A DNA stretch of 64,000 nucleotides, from positions 4,588,001 through 4,652,000 of the forward strand of contig NZ_LR594675.1 in NCBI RefSeq assembly GCF_901827205.1. The letters are read 5' to 3'. The translations under genes and the position numbers were made by a program. The notes under the pieces were generated by a model. It was given only the letters and a program-made list of their open reading frames with translations, ran no database searches and was not told the DNA's origin. This stretch comes from Variovorax sp. PBS-H4. GTDB lineage: Bacteria; Pseudomonadota; Gammaproteobacteria; Burkholderiales; Burkholderiaceae_C. Within the stretch, counting starts at the first letter, position 1. Each line of letters starts with the position of its first letter. This document shows, piece by piece, positions 18,912 to 27,200 of this stretch.

Positions 18912-19442
18912 TCACGGGCCCAATGCGTCGTAGCTTTTCTCACACAATCGGCCGGCTATTCTGGCACGGTCAGCGTAGGCAGCAAGGAATTCCACTCGCT
19001 GGCTACAGCGGCCGAGCACGTCGGCAAGCACTCCGATGGGATCGGCTCCTGCCGTGCCTCGCTCGAGAGCGGCGGCGCGTTCATTCGCTCTTCGCGCGGC
19101 GGCGGCGTATTTGGCGATTTGCAGGCGCAGCTTGTCACCAGCAGCGCGAGCAGTAGAAGCATGGCCCTGGGCAATGCGTGTTTCTTTTGCGGCTTCATCG
19201 ACGGCCTTCCTCTGTTCTAAATTGATGCGCTCGAGCTCGAGCAGCCGCGCACGCGCGACCAGCCGGCCAGTTTCGGCAACCGTGGCCTTGTAGTCGGCGA
19301 GCTCCACGCGGACCTCGGCCGTCTTCGTACGCTCGGCGTGCACCTGGGCTTCCTTCACCAGCCCGAAGGCCAGCGCGCCGGCAAGCAGCAGCGCCCATAG
19401 CGCGCCCGGCAGCATGTCGAAGATCCCGGCGAGCGCCCTCAT
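18912..19442 (-). CDS. i-spanin (Rz-like)
   Basis: Inner-membrane spanin of the lysis cassette, 176 residues. One N-terminal transmembrane helix (about residues 11-30, GALWALLLAGALAFGLVKEA) is followed by a long periplasmic alpha-helical/coiled-coil region (about 35-140, rich in Ala, Glu, Arg). With its lipoprotein partner it fuses inner and outer membranes at lysis. The o-spanin gene lies wholly inside this gene in another frame. Start ATG 19442 overlaps the stop of the 31-codon frame before it. Last gene of the prophage, about 115 bp from the attachment site. Confidence 0.85.
   Translation of the reverse strand: MRALAGIFDMLPGALWALLLAGALAFGLVKEAQVHAERTKTAEVRVELADYKATVAETGRLVARARLLELERINLEQRKAVDEAAKETRIAQGHASTARAAGDKLRLQIAKYAAAARRANERAAALERGTAGADPIGVLADVLGRCSQRVEFLAAYADRARIAGRLCEKSYDALGP
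18956..19198 (-). CDS. o-spanin lipoprotein (Rz1-like), nested in the i-spanin gene
   Basis: An 80-residue frame inside the i-spanin gene begins MKPQKKHALPRAMLLLLALL and continues VTSCACKSP: a signal sequence with lipobox (LVTSC) followed by a short Pro-rich stretch (NTPPPREER). This is the standard outer-membrane Rz1 layout, and the fully embedded arrangement is one of the known spanin gene architectures. Confidence 0.85.
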   Translation of the reverse strand: MKPQKKHALPRAMLLLLALLVTSCACKSPNTPPPREERMNAPPLSSEARQEPIPSECLPTCSAAVASEWNSLLPTLTVPE

Positions 19443-19534
19443 TCGTCACGCTCCTTGTCGGGCTCCGGCAGCTCGGGCCACGCGAACAGATCCATGAAGC
19501 ACATCCAGGCAAGCCGGGGAAAGAGGAACATCAT
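19439..19534 (-). CDS. Possible 31-residue peptide between SGNH hydrolase and spanin genes
   Basis: A frame of 31 codons fills the gap exactly. It starts with ATGATG overlapping the stop of the SGNH gene and ends with TGA overlapping the ATG of the i-spanin gene. The peptide starts MMFLFPRLAWMCFMDLFAWP and ends acidic. Tight overlap at both ends suggests real translation, at least for translational coupling; function unknown. Confidence 0.45.
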   Translation of the reverse strand: MMFLFPRLAWMCFMDLFAWPELPEPDKERDE

Positions 19535-20211
19535 GGCCGGCACCCCGCAGCAGCATCGAGCGTGACAGCCAGGCGCTCAATCAGGCGATCGCTGTAGGCC
19601 CGGCCAGGGTGCACGCTGTCGGGCACGTCGGCCGGCCCGTCGAACTGCACGCTTCCCCAGTCGGCGAAGTGCACGCCCTTGGCCTCGGCCAGCTCGGCGG
19701 CCGCGGCGTTGAGCTGCTCGCGGCCCTGGAGCGCGCCCGGCGCGAGCACGAGGCCCGCAACCTGATGCGAGAAGCCAGTGATGACCGGCACCCGGCCCTC
19801 GGCGCGCACGTAGTCGACCATCCCGCCCAGCACGCTCTTGAACTCGGCCGCGGTCATGTGCGCCCACGAGTCGATCACGCCGTTCTCGATGACGATCACG
19901 CGCGCCGATCGCGGGTCGTTGTAGAAACGCGCCGCGAGCTGCTGCAGCGACGTTCCGGCCACGGCCTTGTCGATCACGGCGAGCTCGGGGCGCAGCGCGC
20001 GTAGCACCATCGCCGGCGTTTCCGCGGTACCGTTGCCGGCCATGATCGAGTCGCCGTAGAGCTCCACGGTGCACGCCTTCTGCGCCTGCGGCGCCGGCTC
20101 GGCGGTCTTGTCGGGCGTGGTGGCCACCGGCAGCGCGAAGCCGCCACCACCGCCACCACCACCGCAAGCAAACAGGAAGGCGCACAGCGCCAGGGTCAGG
20201 AGCTTCTTCAT
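19531..20211 (-). CDS. SGNH/GDSL hydrolase-like lipoprotein in the lysis cassette
   Basis: A 226-residue secreted lipoprotein: signal peptide MKKLLTLALCAFLFAC with lipid-attachment Cys16, then a run of eight Gly. The SGNH motifs are present: block I GDSIMAGNG (Ser55), a Gly block in AVAGTSLQQL, block III variant ENGVID (Asn110) and block V DSVH (Asp198, His201). It should be an esterase facing the periplasm or outer membrane. Substrate unknown: O-acetyl groups on peptidoglycan or an envelope lipid are possible. Start ATG 20211 overlaps the endolysin stop (ATGA); the longer open frame is rejected. Confidence 0.8.
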   Translation of the reverse strand: MKKLLTLALCAFLFACGGGGGGGGFALPVATTPDKTAEPAPQAQKACTVELYGDSIMAGNGTAETPAMVLRALRPELAVIDKAVAGTSLQQLAARFYNDPRSARVIVIENGVIDSWAHMTAAEFKSVLGGMVDYVRAEGRVPVITGFSHQVAGLVLAPGALQGREQLNAAAAELAEAKGVHFADWGSVQFDGPADVPDSVHPGRAYSDRLIERLAVTLDAAAGCRP

Positions 20212-20732
20212 TGGACAGCCTCGCATTTCGCGTTTCGTTGGAGTTGCCTGTCCCACACGCCCCAGCACCGCTTGTTCGGCAGGCCGTTGATGAGCGTGGA
20301 ACAGTCGTAGCCCGCGGCGAAGCGATACAGCAGGTATGCATCGCAGGCCTGGGAGTAGTTGCCCGCCTTCGTCTCGCGCGCCATGGATGACTGCTGCCAG
20401 CGGTAGCAGCCGTACTGGCCGGCGAAGTCGACGGCCTGGGCGAACTCAACGGGGTGGATCAGGGTGTCGCCGAGCGACTTGCGCACGCACTGCGCATAGG
20501 TGCCCTCGAGCAGGTTCTCGGCGAGCTCGGCCGCGCGCTGGCGCGTGATGGGCGGGTCTGCCATCGTCACGCGCCGGCCGTCTTCGTAGTGCGTGGCACC
20601 GTGGCCGATGGTGGGCACATCGCCCTTGGTCGGGATCTCCGGCTTGGGCGCGAAGCCTTCCGAGGCGATCCAGGCCGCGAGGATGGCGGCGCTGACGCCC
20701 AGCGTCTTCGCGGGGACGCGCCCGGCGTTCAA
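20208..20732 (-). CDS. Endolysin, GH24-type lysozyme with signal-anchor N-terminus
   Basis: Muramidase that cuts peptidoglycan at lysis; 174 residues. A weakly hydrophobic N-terminal segment (TLGVSAAILAAWIA, about 10-23) without a cleavage site looks like a signal-anchor-release (SAR) domain. The catalytic Glu25 lies in SEGFAPKP and the family motif DVPTIGHGATHYEDG follows at 38-52. It starts by overlap with the holin stop and ends by overlap with the SGNH gene. Confidence 0.85.
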   Translation of the reverse strand: MNAGRVPAKTLGVSAAILAAWIASEGFAPKPEIPTKGDVPTIGHGATHYEDGRRVTMADPPITRQRAAELAENLLEGTYAQCVRKSLGDTLIHPVEFAQAVDFAGQYGCYRWQQSSMARETKAGNYSQACDAYLLYRFAAGYDCSTLINGLPNKRCWGVWDRQLQRNAKCEAVQ

Positions 20733-21013
20733 TCGTCCGCCCCCAGCGCCTCGAGCGGCGCGCGATCAGAGTCCCGCGCGAGCTTTCGCAGGCGCACCTG
20801 GTGCTCTTCCCTCTCGCGCAGATCCCGGGCGCGCTGGCGCTCGTTCTCCTGACGCTTGAAGTGAATGTTGACCAGCAGGCCGGCGAGGCCGAGCAAGATG
20901 CCGCACCAGAAACCCCAGTCGATCGCCGCGAGGGCGCTCGCGACAGTGGTTCCTGCGCCGACGTAGGTAGCCTTGTTGCCGAGCCACTCGAGGAACGTCT
21001 CGAGCCGGCTCAT
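20729..21013 (-). CDS. Holin (two transmembrane segments)
   Basis: A 94-residue protein with two predicted transmembrane helices (about residues 15-31, ATYVGAGTTVASALAAI; and 33-52, WGFWCGILLGLAGLLVNIHF) and a highly charged C-terminal tail (RQENERQRARDLREREEHQ). This is the class II/III holin layout; it sets lysis timing and is followed immediately by the endolysin. Its start codon is 1 nt after a 12-bp hairpin that contains the only good Shine-Dalgarno. Confidence 0.8.
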   Translation of the reverse strand: MSRLETFLEWLGNKATYVGAGTTVASALAAIDWGFWCGILLGLAGLLVNIHFKRQENERQRARDLREREEHQVRLRKLARDSDRAPLEALGADD

Positions 21014-21014
21014 G

Positions 21015-21045
21015 CGCAGAGCCCTCGCGGTTGGAGGGCTCTGCG
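21015..21045 (-). promoter_or_regulatory. Hairpin sequestering the holin ribosome-binding site
   Basis: A perfect 12-bp stem (21015-21026 with 21034-21045) with a 7-nt loop ends 1 nt before the holin ATG. On the minus strand the 3' arm contains GAGGG, 8 nt before the ATG, and this SD-like stretch is fully base-paired in the stem. Translation of holin should be low until the hairpin is opened. Confidence 0.75.
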
Positions 21046-21128
21046 GTTGACGGGAAAGGCCGTCGCCTTAGCTTGGGTGGGCATGTCGGTCCTTGTGGAC
21101 CGCGCTGCCCCGGTAGGTGTGCCCTGCG

Positions 21129-21158
21129 TTTATAGGCGGGCGCCGCGCCCGCCGACAA
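21129..21158 (-). promoter_or_regulatory. Candidate promoter for the lysis cassette
   Basis: On the minus strand TTGTCG (21158-21153), an 18-bp spacer and TATAAA (21134-21129). Most of the spacer is a perfect GC palindrome (21135-21153, nine-base arms). It could be a promoter whose spacer holds an operator, or a weak terminator without a good T-run. Confidence 0.35.
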
Positions 21159-21164
21159 GGGGGG

Positions 21165-21284
21165 TCAGGTCTTCCGCTTCGACCAGTGCCAGATCCCCAG
21201 GCCGGCGACGGCCATCGTGGCTGCCACCCGCCAGTCGACCGTCGCCACCATGATGATCCCCAGTACCACGCTTGCTGCCGCCAT
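21165..21284 (-). CDS. Small hydrophobic 39-residue protein before the lysis genes
   Basis: The ATG overlaps the stop of the giant gene (TGATG) and the frame runs 39 codons: MAAASVVLGIIMVATVDWRV followed by a second hydrophobic stretch (VAATMAVAGLGIW) and a basic end (HWSKRKT). Two short membrane segments and position next to the holin suggest a holin partner or antiholin, but this is inference from layout only. Confidence 0.6.
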   Translation of the reverse strand: MAAASVVLGIIMVATVDWRVAATMAVAGLGIWHWSKRKT

Positions 21285-24200
21285 CAGTTTGCCCCTTCTT
21301 GAAGCTGCCGTTTCACTTCCTGCCGGACGGCCTTGGGCGCGGCATTCGCTACCCGCGTGGCACGGTCCTGGCGCATAGCCATGACACGTCGGCGCACGCC
21401 GGCCATGTCGATGGTCATTGGTGAGTGAGGGTTTTTGCGGTTCCACTCGCGCACTGCATCGCGCACCGCTTTCTGCTGCTCGAAGTCCTTCTCGTACACG
21501 GCCTTTGCCATGTCCGCGGAGAAGTCCTGTTTGGCGAGCCGATTCTGCGCCACCATGGCCTGCGTCGTAAAGGTGCGCTCCCCCTCGCGCGCCACGTCGG
21601 CGGGCTGGAATCCGATCGCCTTCACCGCGGCCTCGATCGGGTTGACATCCATGACCTTGCGGCCCTTGGAGTCCTTGTATTCCCCGGTGAGCCACATGTC
21701 GATGCCCTTGCGCAGGTTCTCGGCTGCCTTGGGCGCCATCATCGTGCCGCCCTGCACCACGTCGCCGTCGAGCACCTTGCCGGCGCCCTCGTAGCCACGC
21801 TGCACCAGATCCGCGGCCGGGCCGAGCAGCTCGGCCACATCGCGCGCGTGGTCCGCCTTCTTCACGAACAGGCCGGTACCGGGCAGCAGGTTCCCCATGC
21901 CCAGCCGGCCGGCCACGTCGATCGGCACGCCTGGGAAACCGGAGATACCGCGCTCCGCGAACTCGGCGCCGCCCTCGCCCAGCGTGTTGATGAAGAACTG
22001 GCGCCGCGCCTGCTTGGTCGAGAAGGCGTAGCCCAGGCGCTGCATGATCCCGTCGATAACGTCCTCGGCGTCCGACATGAAGGGGATGCCCCCGGCGCCG
22101 GACAGCAGGAACAGCATCGCCAGGGCGAACAGTGCAGCCTTGCGGCCCTCGGGCCCACCCTGGGTTGCCATGCGGTGCAGCAGCTCGGCATAGCTGATGC
22201 TGTACTGCTTGAAGGTGAAGATGACGGAGCCGGCCGCGCCGCGCGCCCACTGGGGCTTGTTGCCCTTGTTGTAGACGAATTGCGTGTCGGCGATCGCCTT
22301 CTCGGCGAACTTGGCCGGGTTGGCAATGCCCTGCTCCACGGCCGTGCGGTAGGCCGCGATGAACGTCACGCGGCGGTTGAACTGCTCTGCCAGGCTGAAC
22401 GGCTTGCCCCAAGCCACCATGACCTTCGAGCCAAGGTTTTGCGCGCCGGCGCTCAGGTCGCCCCACCGCGTGCCGTCGCCGGTCTTGAGCGCCGCGCTGC
22501 CGCGGGCCTGGGCGATGAGCTGGTGCACCTCCTGCGGCGCCACGATGCCCTCGGCCTCGGCCTGCTTGAGCGCCGCGTCGAGCTTGGCGTCTCCCGTGGT
22601 CTTCTTCATCACGTCCGCCAGCGCCTGCTTCATGCGGGTGGCCGACTTGGTGATGCCGCCGTACTGGCTCAGGTAGGGCATCGTCACCGCGAACGGTTGA
22701 GTCATGTTGACCAGAGCCGAGGCGATTGAGCCGCCGATGTACTGGGCAAAGAGCAGGCCGCGCAGGCCCTGCGCCTCTTCCTGCGGGTTGCGCACGTAGT
22801 CGCCCAGCTTGATCGCCATGTCCTTGAGCTCGCCGTCCTCCTTCGGGATTGCCTCGGTGGCGCGGGAGATTTCACCGGCGTGCAGGTTCTGCGAGGTCAG
22901 CCGGGCATTACTGTAGACGAAGCCGGCCAGGACGCGGCCCGGATCTTCGCTGTAGCCGGCGATGCCCTTGCGCTCGATGAGGCGCTTCATGGCGCTGCGG
23001 TTGCTCTTCGCCAGCTTGAGGTACTGCTGGAACATCTGGTGCTTGGCCTCGTCGCCGTCGGCCTCGAGGCCCACCATTTCGCCGAACATTTCGAGCGTCT
23101 CGGGCGTGATGCCGTTGAACAGCTTGTAGGCCTGCTGGCTGACCGTGCCCATGGTCACGGTCGCCCCCGGGAACTGCTCGCGCAGGCGCCGCGCGGCCGC
23201 GCCGCGGTCCAGGCGCGACTCGTAGAGGCCGAAGTGCACGCGCTCGCCGTCGGCGTCCACCACGTCGACCGTGTAGGAGCCGTAGCGCGAGAGCGGCGCG
23301 TACCCGCGATCGATCAGGCTCTTGATCTTGTCGCCCTTCTCGATCATGGTGTTCGCCGTGTCGCGCAGCACCTCGGCGCGCGCCTCATCGTCCTCGGCCA
23401 TCTGCAACAGGTGGTCGCGCAGCAGCACCGCGGCATCGTCGGCCGTCGGCGCGTCGAGCACCATCTGGCGCAGGGCCTCGGTGTCCTTGCCCCCGAAGCG
23501 CAGCATTTCCGCCTTGCCCAGGTTGTTCAGGCTGTTGTCGACCGCGGCGCGGAACTCGCGGTAGAGCCCGATCTGGCTGCCGTTGAGGCCGAAGGTCGCC
23601 TTGAGCTCGGCGTCGGTGAACACCACGCCCGCCTTGAGGAATTCGGCCTCGAAGCGGTTGCGCACCGCGCCCTCGTACACGTCGATCTTGGAGGCCTGCC
23701 AGCGCTGGAGCTGCTCGGGCGTCACGAGCCGCTTGCGCAGCAGCATCTGTGCCTTTTCCTCGGTCGGCAACGCCGCATAACGCCCCTCGAGGTCGGCCAT
23801 CTTCACCAGCCGGCCGTCTTGGTCCCGGCCATAGGTGAGGGTGCCCTCGAAGACCGGCGCCGCGAGCGCCTTGGTGTCGGCCAGCGACATCGCGCCCTTT
23901 TTCAGATCCCGCCACGTCTCGAGCTTCGGCAGGATGTTGGGCGCGAGGTCGGCCGCTTCGGTGGCGTACAGGCTCACGTCCTGCAGGAACGTTTGCACCG
24001 CGTCGTACACGCGCCGGAAGGCGGGCCGGCGCTGCGCCAGGTCGTGCATGGTGCCGACGGTCTTGTGCCACCAGCCCACCACGCCCTTCGACTTGAACAG
24101 GTCGCCCACGATGTCGGAGGCCTTCGCGCGCCACTCGCGCACGTCGTTGAGGCCCTCCACCGGCGTGTCGGGCGAGCGGACCACATGGCCCTTCAAACCG

Positions 24201-27200
24201 TCGAATGCGCGCCGGCCTGGATTGGTCGGCACGGCGGTGCCGGTGCCGCGCAGCGTCACGCCCGAATCGCCCAGCGCATCCTCCACGACACCAGCCTCCA
24301 CCGCGGCGATCACAGCCGGAGAGCCCATGTCCACGTCGGAGCCGACAAGGAACACGCGGGTGGCGCCGGAGTTGCGCAGGGTGCGGCGCACCAGCGCCTT
24401 CAAGTAGGGATGGTTGCGCGTCAGGATGGCGCTTGGCGCCTCGGTGACGACCCGGACGTTGTTCGATGCGTCGGTGCCGATCAGCGTGATCCATCCCGGC
24501 TTCTGCGCGCTCTTGCCGATCACGGCGAGGTCGACGAGGCTGCCGATGGCCTTGCCGAGCAGCGGGTTCGGCTTCGATGCCAGCAACACCTTGTCGGGCC
24601 CGAAGTCCTTGGTGTGGACCATCGGCTGCGCCAGGCCGGTGCGGGCGGACAGTTCGATGGTGGCGTACTTGCCGCTGTTGATGATGACGTGGGCGCGCAG
24701 GCCTCCAACCTCGTTGCCCAAGCGGTCGGTCAGGCGCAGGTCATCGGGGCTCGGCGTGGGGTCGCCGCTCGGGTGGTTGTGCAGCAGGTAGTAACCGTCG
24801 GCGCCCGTGCGCTGCATTTCCTCGTAGAACCACTCGAAGTACTGCTCGGTGTTCATGCCGGCAGGCACCATGGGCGCGTAGCCGGGCATGCGCGCGCTCA
24901 CGCCCGTGGAGTGCACGATTTCGTCGCCCTTCATGAAGAAGACGCGGAAAGTCTCGTACTTGGGGTTGCGGTAGACCTGGGCGAGCTCGGCGAGCTCTTC
25001 CGGCGTGGAGGCCTTGCGGCCTACGAGCGCGGTGGAACGGGCTTCTTCCAGTTCGGCGGCGATGCCGAGGCCTGTGACTGTTGCCCGGCGCTGTACGGCT
25101 GCTGAATCCCCCCGCACGCCCGCAGCGCCGGCTCCGGCTTGATCGCCGGCGCTGGCTTCGGGGGCTGCTTGGTCAGGGTTTCCATTGGCCGGATCGTACT
25201 CGGCCTCGTTGGACCGGGCAACTACCTCGGCCGAGGCCTTGTCTCCCTTGCCGGCCAGCCGCTGGAGCACTTCCTTGTGCTTGAGGCGGGCCTGCTCGAG
25301 CTTGCCCTGTTCCGGCCACGTGCCCATTTCCTCGGTCGCGTCGAGGTCCGCCTTTTCCTTCTTGGCGCGGCCGAGCTGGGACTTGAGCCAGTCCTGATCA
25401 CTGCGCAGGCTTTCCAGCATGCGGCTGACCGACGCAACCACGTTCTCGGGAGCCTTGCCGGTGTCGGTCACGTAGAGGTCGCGGCTGGCGATCACTTTGC
25501 CGTCCTGGGAAAGCGTGACATCCATCACGACCGTGCCGGCCTTGTCGAGCGTCGCCTCCACCTTCACGTCGAAGCCGGCGATGGTGCCCACGGGCTTTTC
25601 CACCTGATCGGCGATCGAATCGATGACGCCCTGCTTGATGGCGCTGGCAATGCGGGTGCGGCGGCGGTATTCCTCGCCTCCCACGTTCCACACGATGGGG
25701 TCCACGTCGCCGCGCAGATCCGAGAACGCTTCGGCCATCGGGGCGCGCGCGGTGTAGCGCTCGCCATTGATTTCCACGTCGATCGGTGCGGCGCGCTCGG
25801 TTTCGTTGCCCTCCTTGTCCTTGCTCTTCACCTTGGCTTCGTCCTTGGCGCGGAGGTGGGCCTGCGCTTCGCGCCAGTTGGTGTATTCCGTGCCGTCGAT
25901 GGTCGCCTTGAACTGGTCGAGCCGCGCCTGCGCGTCCTCCGCGTAGGCCTGCACCTGGGCGGCGATGGGCTCGCCGGCGCTGATCTTCTCGGGCAGTTCT
26001 GCCAAGCGCTCGGCGTTGCGGCGGCGGCGCGACTCGAGCTCGTTCTTGTTGGCGTCGAAGGAGCGCTTGCGCTGCTCGAGCTTCTTCACGTCGGCGCGCA
26101 GTTGAATCTCGTGCAGCAGGTCAATGTTGCCGGTGGCGGCAGCCTGCATTTCGCCGGCCGACAGCTCGAGGTCTTCAAAGGCGTTGTCAATCTCGCGGCC
26201 CACCTTGCGGGTGCGAAGCTGGTTAATCATCTTGAGCTTCGTCTCCTGAACCTGCCACATGCGCATGTCCAGGGTGTCCTTGGTGACGTAGGCCAGGATT
26301 TCCACCTCGAAGCCTGCAATCTCGTTCATGAGCACGTTGCCCTGACGCTCGATGCGCCCCTCGCGCTGCTCAACGTCCGACGGCCGCCACGGCACGTCCA
26401 GATGGTGCAGCGCCACGAGGCGCTCCTGCACGTTGGTGCCGGCGCCCATCTTCGCCGTCGAGCCCACCAGCACGCGAATCTCGCCGGCGTTGACCTTGCG
26501 GAACAGGCTGGCCTTCTGGTCGTCGGTGTTGTAGTCGTGGATGAACGCGATTTCCTCGGCCGGGATGCCCTTCTCGATGAGCGCGGCGCGCAGGTCGTCA
26601 TAGACGCTGAAACCGCGCTCCGCGGCCTTCACGGCATCGAGCCAGTCCGGGCCCTTCGCGTCGAGCGCTTCCTGCGCCGCCTCGGCGTCTTCCACGATGG
26701 CGAGCGCCGCCTCGTTGCCCAGCGTGGCCGAGGCCTGCACATCCTCATTGGCTGCCGCCACGCGCTCGCGCAGCGCTTCGTACTCTTTCAGCTCGGCCTT
26801 GGCGTGCTTGATCGGCGTGCCCAGGTCGGAGAACACCAGTTGGGTGCCCTTCACCGCGGCGTACTGCTGGTAGCGCGTCAGGATCTCATCCGAGGCGCGA
26901 TCGACGCGCCCGCCCACCTCGCGCTCGATGCGATCGATGTCCACGAGCCGGATGTCCATGGCAGCCTTCCGGCCGTCGCCCATGATGACCAGAATGTTGT
27001 CTTCGCCCTTCTGCGGCGGGCCCTTGCGGGCCTCGAGGATCTTGGCGCGCTCGGCCAGCTCCTGCATGTAGGTTTCCTGGGCCGGGGTCTTGTCCAGGCT
27101 GATCGGGGTCCGGCGCCCGCCCTTCACCTTGGGCAGGGGGAACTCGGCGCCGTCGTTTTCCTCGCGATAGGCGCTCTTGATGTCCTCCATCGTCACCGTG

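Noticed and set aside
19195..19512. Frame of 105 codons opposite in phase to the spanin start
   Set aside because: Shadow of the i-spanin coding sequence; unlike the nested o-spanin it has no signal sequence or lipobox.
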